From Uranotaenia lowii (Eukaryota; Arthropoda; Insecta; Diptera; Culicidae): a DNA stretch of 64,000 bases. The stretch lies in assembly GCF_029784155.1 (NCBI RefSeq), contig NC_073691.1, positions 131,068,714 through 131,132,713 on the forward strand, read 5' to 3'. The position numbers were made by a program, and so were the translations under genes. The notes under the pieces were generated by a model. It searched no databases. It was given only the letters and a program-made list of their open reading frames with translations, and was not told where the DNA came from. This document shows, in pieces, positions 35,006 to 47,000 of the stretch (the stretch's first letter is position 1; each line of letters begins with the position of its first letter).

Positions 35006-38000
35006 ATGGAAACGGAGAAATCGCGTAATCTATCAGAATTCAAGAAATTCAAAACTTGTGAAGAGTCGCGCAAGACGTACACATCCATTGAACAAGTAAT
35101 ACCATAATAAGCAAAAATTAGAATTATTGAATAACGAAAACGTTCTTACAGATCAAGACAGAAGCTGCGATCGAGCGGTTCTACGACCGTTACGAGCAAC
35201 TGGCAGCTGTTGATCCGTTGCTTCCGCGGCTGATGCGAACCGAACATGCCTGTTACCTGGAATCTTCACTGGAACGGCTGTCCTCCGGATACGAGTGCTT
35301 GGACAGCAGCCGTCCCTGGTTGGTTTATTGGATCCTGAATGCGGCCAGCGTGCTGGGGATCAAATTCACCGACTCGCTTCTGAATCGGGTTGTTGACTTC
35401 CTGATCAAGTAAGTTTGGAAGAAAATTAAACGTAAATATATGTAATTTATGGATTCACTGATGATAATATGTCTATAGCACCAAACCAATAGCGAAACTT
35501 TTTATTAGCGAGATTTGTGTCATTCGTAGGTTTTTTTTTTCCTTTTTTCAGTCCAGTAGGCGATTTCCGTTTCTGCAACGTTTTGCATAGTACTTTGAAA
35601 TATACCTTGTATACAAGGTATATTTCAAAGTACTATGCAAAACGTTGCAGAAACGAAAATCGCCTACTGGACTGAAAAAAGGAAAAAAAAACCTACGAAT
35701 GACACAAATCTCGCTAATGAAAAGTGTCGCTATTGGTTTGGTGCTATAGACATATTATAGCCTACCTTTAGGCTATTCCGCTCTCTTTCAACGTATTGGT
35801 AGGAGGCCCAGAAAAATAGTTATGGAAATAACTGGCAAATGTATGGAATTTATCAGAAAATCATATTTTTCTTAAAATTGACAAGCATTAAAATTATGTG
35901 AAAAATATGCACTTATGCATTTTAATGCAACAGACAATATTTGGCTTTTCAACATCTCTAAAAGTAATATGCAATGGGCTTTTAGTCGATTTCAAACAAA
36001 AAATTTAGCCTTGTGTGGCCTTTTTCTTGTGCGATTTGAATAAAAATTCAAACAAATTGACTTTTTGTCACAAAAACATGAAGTATTTTAGATCATTTAT
36101 CAAATTTTTAACATGGACAGAAGAAAATATTACATTGCATGCCCTCAAAAAACAGGGACGGTGATGAAAATTTCTTTTTTATGCTCATTATTTATGGTTC
36201 AGATCCAAAAATCCGAAGCAAAAAATAGTTTCCGATGACCCTGAAGAAACAACCTTTAATCTGAAGTCCTTTTCGAAAGAATTGAATAACTATCGACGGA
36301 GAAATTAATAATTTTGGTTGCCATTCTATATAGAAGTTGCCAAATTCGAATATCTATTTTTGTTGGTATGCAAGCATGAAGTGGCCTGTGTACATACATG
36401 GAGCTTTGAAGTGAGGTTAAGCGCAATAACCTACCTGTTATTTTACATGTACTATGAACGTATTGCACGAATATTGTTTACGTTTTTTTTTCTCCAGGCC
36501 ATCAATCGCAAGCTTCAAGCACTTCAAGTCTCCTCGGAAACTCGCGATGTGCCGTTATGATTTTCAACGTCGCGACGTGTCGCTAGTGTAGGAAATAAGA
36601 TGAGGATAAAATAATTATAATAAGTTAAATAAATAATCTGAATAAAATGAAAATAATCATTGGCACCCCTAGTCGATATGGAGTAAGCGAATTGAGCAAC
36701 CCTTCGATTGACAGGAGCCGTCGTTAATAGGCGTTATACGGAGAGATATTCATACTTATACCGTATTTGTTTTCACCACCCGAAAGTGTTGCACCTTCCA
36801 AGCTGAAAACGAGCATGAATCGAGTTTTGCACTAATCTTTGTTGGTGTGCGTGAAATCGGCAGTGTCAACAGAAAACATCAAGCTGTCAAAAATCCATTA
36901 CAGCTGGTACCTATTTGTTTTCGTTTGACTTCGAAAATTGAAATGAAATTTACTGTAGTTGATCATTATCTTTTAAATAATATGAAAATTTTAGCATGAA
37001 TTTATATATTATGTTGAATTGTGAAGATTTCAGATTTATTTTGCTTGGTAGATTCGCCTCTGGCTCTGATGATAACTGAAATACCGGCTGATTCTGGGCG
37101 GTCTATGTTTGCTACTGCTAGACTGCAGTTACCCCAGCTTGAAGGTTCCGGTATTTTGAACGGTTATTCCTCGCAAATCTCACCTTCGTTCGAGTACCTA
37201 TTTCCGTTTTCAGATTACAGAAGAAAAATTCTTGGAAGTCAAATTGGCGAACTCGGATCGCGGAAGTCGGGGGAGAAAATTTTGCTAACAGACCGAAACG
37301 AACGAAATTCAAGCTCCCAATGCGGGTGTAGTCTCGAACTACCGTTTTTGAAGGGCAACGGGTGGGAATCCGGGACTTGGCGCAACCGAGCATCGTCACC
37401 CTAAGGCACAGCTCGAAGCTAGCTTGTAGCAGAGTAGCTTCGATGCAGCTGAACGCTTCTTGCTGTGGAGACCAACTTATAGGACCCTCCCGATCAAGAA
37501 AACTTTTCGGTTTGGGCGATTCCATCAGATCTTTGGGTTGGCCTTTTTGCACTCGGATTTGCTGCTCTTTTTCGGCATCGCCTGGAACCGATTGCAGCAA
37601 GCCTTCTGGGCACATTTCTTCTTGGGAGCGTTGTTTGCTTTGGAACGTGCCATCCAGGTGAAATTCTCCGCCTCTGTTGGAAACGGCACTGGTATCGAAT
37701 CCGGAACAAGTTTCCGTTCTTAGGGATAATGAAGAGAAACAAACAGCTCGAACCCAATTTTTGCGGTATAGAAATAAACCAACCAGCTGATATTTGTTTA
37801 CATCGGGAAGCACGTGCTGTCAAAATTCATGATAGTATTGGTGAGAGCGCAAGCAACACCGAATATTTTCAGAGTGTTCCACCGTCCACTTTATGGTGCA
37901 CTACCAGTGGACTACTCATCCTGAAAACGAGCATGAAAACTGCAAAAAGTGCACTACCGGTAGTGCCCCGGTGCACCACCACGTCAAAACGAATTCTCTA

Positions 38001-41000
38001 TTAGAGGAGCATGTGAGAAAGGGAAAACGAACGCGAGTGGAATGAAGAATGAAGTCAGTTTAAAAACGAATTTCGCGAAGAAATAACAGAATTCAGATTA
38101 TTTATTATTCAGATTATTTATTTAACTTATTATAATTATTTTATCCTCATCTTATTTCCTACAGCTAGTAGCAAAGATCTCAAAGTATCAGCATAAATCA
38201 GCCGGCATTCAAGTTACCGACAAAAATTAGTTCTTGATAAAAACAATAGATAAGTATCTAAAATTCTGCGATTCGACCCAACAGTTATTTGACGATTATC
38301 TGTGATGCTCTTTCCAGAAATTTGACAGAAAATTTATAACAATCATGGATAAATTGAGTTGTTCCACTCATAATATAGCTTAAGAAATCCTATTCCAATG
38401 ATATCTAAATAAGATTAAAAATTATGAATACTGGATAAAAAATCTAGAATCAAGCATGTAGTTTTGAAAATAGTTGCTTAAAAATATGTGAAATTGAACA
38501 ATTGTCTGTGACTTCGACAACCTTGCTCAACATCTCAATTAAATGATCCAATACAATCCAATCCAATCCAATCCAATTCCCGTAAGCGGCACACTCTTCA
38601 TGCTGAGTACATCCTTGGAAGCGATACCATCACCCGAGTCGAACACATCAACGATCTAGGAGTTATCCTCGATCAACGGCTGGAGTACAAGACTCACACG
38701 AACTATGTTGTTGACAAAGCTTCTAGAAACCTTGGATTCCTGTTTCGCATGGCCAAAGACTTTAAAGACGTGTACTGCCTTAAAAGTTTTTATTGCTGCA
38801 TAGTTCGTTCCATCCTCGAGTACGCATCAGCTGTCTGGTGCCCCTTCTATCAGAACGGAGCTGAACGAATCGAGGCTATCGAGCGGCGCTTCCTGCGGTA
38901 TGCACTACGTCACCTGAATTGGCACGATTCGTTTCGTCTGCCAAGCTACGAAAATCGTTGCCGCCTCATAGATTTGGATACGCTTCAAGTTCGTAGTAAC
39001 GCTACTCGAGCTCTGGTTGTGGCTGACCTCCTGACATCAAGAATTGACGCTCCCACGCTGCTGGAGGCTGTCCCTCTTAGTGTACGACCCCGAGGATTAA
39101 GAAACCAGCATTTGCAGCTTTACGTTCCCATTCGTCTTAACAACTATGGGGCCAACAGCGCTTTTGTGGGAATCTTAAAAACTTTTAATCGTTTTGCTGA
39201 GCATTTTGACTTTGACGTTTCGAGAAATGTGTTCCGAAGGAAAATATTAGACGTGTCTAGAACTGTGTCGAGTGGATTTTAATTTTAGAAAGTTAATTAG
39301 GATTAAGTTACAAATAAACAAATACAGAACTTAAATTTAAAAAAAAACGAGGTTCTTAGCGTTTGTTGAAGAAAAATCTAGGCTTTGAGGACAAGTTTAG
39401 TTATGGAAAAAAAAATCAAAGAAAGTCAATTAGTAATTCAACGTCCAACGCAAAGAAGACGGTGATTGACTATTGAAAAATTGAGAGAAAGTAAAAATTA
39501 CAAAGATTTAGTAGTGACGTACCCCTTCAATATTGTGTATTTAAAAAGCCGTGTTGAATTTCTGTTTTTGAACACGTCAATTCGGTTTATCTTTTCTTTT
39601 TCAGATTTGTTTTCGCTAAAAATTTTTAGTTATAAAAAAAAAGTTTTTTCAAGTGCGGCCCGCCAGCAAGGTATCAAATTTAAATTGGCCCGTTGATTCA
39701 AAAGGTTGCTCACCCCTGATGTAGATGATACTTTCGGTCTACTGTTGAATCCAAATTCAATACTACTTTGAAGTTTGTCAAACTGTGGCTCTATAGGTTG
39801 ACTTCATCGAGTTGAATTCGCTGCTAGATGCTACAACAGAAAATGCTCATCGTGCCCCGATCAATTGTGCTCTATACGCCCCGATTCAATAAATTGAAGT
39901 AAAAACCGACCGCACCTAGTCCACACTCGGCAACTTGAACTGCGATTTCGGTTGATGAGACTTGTTTATGTTTACAATTTGGTTGCTGAAAGTCTCCCCA
40001 CGCAGAGAAAACTAGGCATTTGAAACAAAATCAAATTGAATTTGATTCAAAACATTCTTTTTTTAACCAAACTCCTGTTTCAAAAAAATAAAAACTAATG
40101 TTTGAAAGAAAGAATTAATTTTTTGAACTAAATACTTTTGGATTTTGATTTTAAACAAATACTTTGATTCTAAATAAATGGTTCAATTGTTTATTTCCTT
40201 TGAATCAAAAAAAATGTTTTTAACTTAAGGGGGGGGGGGGGTTCAAAAAATCGATTTTTTAATTTTTTTATTTCCTTATTGTAAAACATTTCAAGAATGT
40301 TATGTCAAATTTTCAAGTCAATTGAAGCAAAACTGTAGAAATTATAGGCCTTTATCTCCTCCTACTAACACTGCAAGAAAGCAAGAGCAGAAACTTCAAA
40401 CGCGTTTTTCTCGAAAGCACATTTTTAAAGTTCGTTGACATCGTCGTTTGAAAACTACTTATCCGATTCGTTTCAAACTTGGAACATATTTTCTACATAT
40501 AAAATACCAGACCCCAACGTTTTTCTTTTTTATTTTTTTTTACTTTCGGGAGATTTTACAGATAAAAAATGGCGGATTTTTTCGTGAAAAATCGTAGTTT
40601 TTACTTCAAACAGCCACAAAAATTTCATAAAAAAATTTTTAAGTTAAATAAAAACCTTGGGGTCCAGAAAAACATATATTAAAAATATTTTGCACTGATT
40701 TTTTGACTTCATATGATTCTGTGCTGAGATACAGTGTCCACCGCAAATCCTGTTTTCTAAAAGGCATCCTCGAAAGTGCTCCGTAACCGGCTCATTTTTC
40801 AATATTTTTCTACGAAAAAATTACTAAATGTTCTTTCAACAATGCTTTGTATAATGCAAAAAATTTGAATACATTTGTTTGAACTATACTGCCGTTCTGA
40901 GCAAGATTGTCCCATGTGGAAAAACGTGCAAACGAGAAAAACGCGATTGAAATATCAGCTATATTTCCAATTTTTCTCTCAAACTAAAAATTCACCGACA

Positions 41001-44000
41001 GTTTTTTCGTAGTGAACAGTTCAAGTTAATCATTTTACAATGTTTTCTGCCAAAAAAAATTACATTTCCTACAAAAAAAACAGCAAACTAGAGCCAAAAA
41101 TGCTCTGTGTGACACTTTTGCGTAGAATCAGAACGCATGCCGATGCTAGTTCTACAAAAAACTGTCACACGGCTACAATTTTTCTATCATTTTAAAAGCT
41201 TGCGTAGTTTATTTTTTCCCAAAAACTCATACTAAACCGTAATTTGAGAAATACGTTCCTCTTTGTTTATAAAAATGTATAGTTGAGTATGGATCTTGTA
41301 AGTAGTGCCTACCGAAAAGTGTTCAGTTAAAATTTCTCTGAATAAAACACTCAAGGCTTCTCGCTCCTCTTCTGCCCTCTATTTTAGTGTTCTGTTCAGT
41401 GAATAACATTAAATTCAACAGTTTGAACTCATCTTAAGACAATTTTTTGATAAAATTTGCATTTTTCATAGAATTTTCTCTAGTGTGACATTCTTGCGTA
41501 GAACTATCAACATAGATACAACCACCTGGATGAAAATTTCGTATAAGTTCAGAACAAAATATACTTGTTTGTGTTTTTATTCGAAAGTTTTTTTTTTTTT
41601 GCTTTATTCATTTATTTGCAGCTGAAGAAGTCTTACAAACTGTTGCCAACTACTTTAAGAGCGGAATTGTAAAGTGTGTAAGCATTTATATATCCTAATC
41701 ATAATTAATAATTTGATTCGGGGTGTATTTTAGAGTATACAATATTCAATTAAATTAATATACATATATCAAGGAAAAAAATTAGGCGGTAGTAAAAATC
41801 ATTTTAACAAGGAAAATCGCGCATATCTTTTACACGAAAAGTTTTAGTAGTATCACTTTTGCGTAGCAAAATCATTCCATTCGCGTACCAAGCGTATTTG
41901 AACTTGTGTTCCTTCTGGTATTTCCGTGCAGCTCCCAAGAGTTAACACTAAAAGAGACCGTTTCCAGCAAAAAAGTGAAAATGACCCAAAAGTCATATGG
42001 GACATTCTTGCTTAGAACGGCAGTATAGCTCTAGAAAAAAATCGTGAAAATTGTGTTTTTTTTACCCGTTAGACCCTAAACCCCCCCCCCCCCCCCCTTA
42101 AAGAAATAATTCCTTTGAATTAAAACTTCAGCCTATGATTCAAAATATATTTCGATTTGACTTGCAAGAAGAATAGAAAATCGAACCAAGTTTGGCTGGT
42201 CGTGTGAAAATGTGGAACACGAAACTATTGCGACACATTCAACACAGCAAAAAAAATTCTAAAAGTATACGCAATCTAAAACTTGTGGCATCTATTTTTT
42301 CCTTAGTGTAATTCTAAAAAGATGTAATTTTATACTCTTTTTGATCTATTTTTCATCGGTTCAAAATAAAAAGTGTAAAATTAAATTCTTTGCAATAAGT
42401 TTACACGGCTAATCTAGAAAGGAACGTTAGGATATAATTTTACACCAAAAACAATGTAAAATTTGACTGTTCCATTGTTTTTGTTTCTTTTGCGGCTAAA
42501 GCTTGTTAATTTTCGTTCAAGATGATGGTTTGTTTTGTAGCATCATCCAAAAAAAAGGGAAAAGTCTGTCGAAAATGGGAGCCACATCCCCAGCCCCTGT
42601 CGTAAGATCGCAGAAGATCGCGTACCGTCAACATTCGTCAGCTATAACTTCGAGGGGAGGCTCCGTACAGAAACCGCATGAGCAAGAGGTGCTTAATTTG
42701 CTGTTTACTGATAGCGGCGGGACTGGTGGTTGGATCAATGTTGTTTGAATCCAGAATCAAAAAGCCCCTGAAAGCCACACAATTCCGAACGGATGAAGGT
42801 AAATAAAGTGAGATACCAAAAAAACTGGAGGTGTCGAAATTTAACAGTTTTTCTTTATTTCATTACAGTGACATGAATCCGGATTGACTATAAAGGAATT
42901 CCTCTCAACAATTCAACTGGTGACGCTGGCCAGGGTCACCCTGGTTAACGTTTGTGGCATCTGAGTGCGCAGCCCATGGTAGTGTGTGAAGGTTTTTATT
43001 TTACTTTTAATGATTTTCTTCAAAATAAATTTCAAATAAAAATAAGAATCGTATTGTTATCATTTTTCAATATTTGAAACCTGAATATTTACTAAAAACT
43101 GCCTATATCCAGAATAAATTCTCAAATTTTACATCACGATGTATTTTTACACGACAATAGGCCGTTCCTTTTTCGTGCATTGCTTTCGATCTAAATTTAC
43201 ACGCCGTGATAGAATTGTAGATCGAAAACGATGTTCCGTTTTCGTGCATCGTTTCCGATCTAAAATTACACGAACTATTTTTGCTGTGAACAGGGCATAA
43301 CTTTTTTACCATTGGGTAAAAATCAACCAAATTTTGTAAACATTCTCATTGATGTGTATTGTTTACATGCTGTCAAACTCGAAGTCGTGATTTTCGATTC
43401 AACGAAAATGAAGATGAACCTAGGCAAGTCGAGAGAACAAATTCTTTCCAAACACCTGGAATTTCCTGACCTGTCGCACCGGAAGTTGAGAAAAATGTTG
43501 AACATTCTCCATTCCACCGTCTTCAGAGTGATGAAGCGGTTCCAGGAACAGGTGACGTTGGACCACGGCAAAGGAGCTGGAAGAAAACCGGGACCGGAGA
43601 GCAAAAAGACGGAGGGAAAGCGGATGATTAAAGCAAATCCCAACGTCTCAAGCCGTGATTTGGCTAAAAAGTTCGGCATGTCGCAGAGCTACGTTCAGAA
43701 TGCAAAGAAAAGAGCTGGACTACATACATACAAGGTACAGAACCAAAAACCACGATAAGCGGCAACCATCGACGGCTAAAACTCGGGCACGGAAGCTCTA
43801 CGAGAAGAAGCTGAAAAAAATATGGTTGCTGTGTGATGGACGACGAAACGTATATAAAAGCCGATTTTAAGCAAATCCCGAAGTTGGAGTTTTTCACCGG
43901 TAAGAGCAAGTTCGATGTGGACAACAAATCCAAGAAGAAGGAAATGTCGAAGTTCGCCTCCAAATATGTCGTTTGGCAGGCCATCTGCTCTTGCGGACTG

Positions 44001-47000
44001 AAGAGTGAGCCTTTCGTGACAAAGTGCACGGTAAATGGCGAGATCTACAAATCTGAGTGCCTCGAGAAGCGCCTTTTGCCATTCTTGGCAGCACGATGAA
44101 GCTCAGCTATTTTGGCCAGATTTGGCATCATGTCACTATTCTTAAAGGGCCCACGGGTGGTTTTCTTCAAGTCCTTCCAAGGTTCTTCAAATGACACCAC
44201 TCCAAATGCAGCGGCCAGGTCGACGAAAACTAGAACCGGATGATTTGATTATAGCACAAAATTGACAAATAACAGTGTCATCTGTTGCTTGATTTGTAAC
44301 GACCGCTGAAACATTATTTAGTTCTAATTTTAAATTGGCTATCTTGCTGAAAGAAGGCAACCCAAATTCAGGGAGAAGCTGCTGTTCAGCCCTTAAACAT
44401 CGAGATTTGTAGAAATTAATCAGCGAAGATGACATGAAACGTCAATTGACGGATCATCGAAAAAAAAACAAAAAGAGTGATGAGCGATGTCTGTCCGATG
44501 TTTGCCAGCTACTTTTCCCCTCTTGTTTTGTTTTTTCTTCATTTAACCTTGTCTCGAACCTCGAACCCACGACTTCTTGGTCCCATGCCGCAGAACGCCG
44601 AACCAACCATGAACTCTGCTGAGCATTAGAAAAGAGTCGTACTTAAACAACCGAAATATCTCGCCCAATCAAGGTCAATTTCATATGAAGAAATTAAAAA
44701 TGAAATGCTTCTATAACATTAAAGTTCATTTTTCGGATCATTTTAATTAGCAAAATGAGATCGGTAATGATGAAAAAAAACTTCAATCTATTCGCTATCA
44801 AACATTTTTGATCAGGTGTCTTGAAAGTACCAATTTTTTGACAGGGCGCAATTGTATATAAATTTATAGATAAATAAACTTAAATAGATTGAAAAAGTTC
44901 AAATTGTTGAATTGATAATTGTTGATAATTGTTGAATACTTGTAGCTGAGATAAATTTCATCATTATAATTTTGTTCACTACAAAAACTGTCGAAAAATA
45001 ACAAACAGCCTTGAATGAGTTTCTACACTTTTTGAACGGTTATCGAAGATAAAAGAACAAAACTAGCTATGTCCAATAGAAACATTGGCCCTTATTCTGC
45101 GCCGCGAGTGACGTGAGGATAGTCGAGTCACCCAAGTCACTCTATTCCGGTAGTCGGTTTAGGTGAGGAACGTCACTTCGGATGAACTTTGTGAGTTCTT
45201 ACCCTATTCTCGTAGTCACCGTGGGTGAGAATCGTCGCATTCGGGTGACGATTTTAGGTGACAATTGTCGGTACCTTTTCAGGTGGCGACGAGATAGAAA
45301 TGAAATGAAAAAACACGAAAATTACTGTAAAGCGGGTTATTAATTGTTGAAATTCAATCATATTTTTCAACTAGCATGTTTTAATGCTTAAAATCATCAA
45401 TAAACTAGTAAACACGACGAGAATTTAATGAGCAAAAAAGTATCGTCACCATCTATCGTTCAGTTAAGCGATTGTCGAACTTCAAGTAGAAGTAAATTAA
45501 AAAAAAAGTTTCTTATACAATTTTTAAAGTTGTTCTTCTTTAATTTTCAAATGTATTAGAATATTAATGCCAATAATCAATAAATTAGTAAACACGACGA
45601 GAATTTGATGAGCAAAAAAGTCTATCGTCCAGTTAAGCGATTGTTGAACTTCAAGTAGTAGTAAATTAATAAAAAAAATAGTTTCTGATACAATTTTTAA
45701 AGTTGTCCTTCTTTAATTTTCAAATGTAGAAGAATAGTAAAAACTTGACAAATAAGTAGTTACAGCTTTTATTCTGATTTTTTTTTAAATTACAATGTAG
45801 AATATTTATCCTTTAGCAGCAAATTATTGAATTATTAGTAGCTTGTGGGAAAGTGCACATTTGTTCGTGAAGTGCTCATTCTTCTACCATCTCTGTAAAG
45901 TACATCGTCTTAAAAAAAACTATCATAGACTATCAGCTTAAAAAAAAACTTTTAAATAATCTTTGAGACTTCGCCGAGATATTTTGAAATTCGGAAATGC
46001 CAAAGAATCAGTTACGGCAGAACTTTTATGCATATTAGGAACTGCATCGGGTATAGACTCGGGCAGTAGAGGCTTCGGCCAAATTTTTGTCAGTCACCGA
46101 TGGAGGTTCGGTAAGAATTTCCTGTTCCTCTTCCGGATGCTTGTCGATAAACTTCAACTGGTTCGCAATTTTAACCTTGCCCGGCTGGTTTTCGTTCTTG
46201 TGTCGTGGCCTGTTCTGATTAGGGAAATTTCGATTGGTTGGTCGGTCGTTTGGGGGTGGAAAGGAAGTAAGCCGCACTCTTCGGAGATACCTTTCAAAAT
46301 GTTTTTCCTGATTCGGCTTTCATGTTAACCTCTAAAAAAATAACAATAAAAACCATTAGTAGAGAATTGGTACGCGACAATCAACTATCTTACCAAAAAC
46401 AATTGTCCGCACCCAACGACCAAACGGTTTGAACAGTTTAATTGAAGTGTCATTTGTATCTTTCCATAACCAGTTGATGTGCTCGACAAACCGTATGGAT
46501 GTCATCGGCTGCATTGAATTGCGAAACCACATCCGAGCCAACACCTAATAACAATTTGATCGAAACCTTACAGTTATTTCAAACTGAAATTTTCAGGTCG
46601 TAAAATTGAACAACATAATCGCCACAAACCTGCAATGCTTTCTTTTAATTTATTTTAATTTTTTGAAACTAATCTGAAATTTTTGTATCACTTACAATTT
46701 TTGACGTCGATTCTTGTGTTGGTGTTTCACAGCAGGTTCCCGGCTCAGATTTAATCCTCGGATTGTCCGCTTGGGTCGCGTAACCTGCCCATTTTCCTTA
46801 TTGAATGATTTGCTGACACCATACAAACCGATTACGACGTTTTTCGAACCGGAAATCGAATCCGTTGTTAAGAAATTTAATCCCGAAAATCCGAACCGCG
46901 AGCGAAATCAAAACAACATCAGCGCAATGACGACCATTTTAACAGATGTGTTCATTCAGTCACTCACCTGAATGAGATACTGTCACTTTACCCACATCGA

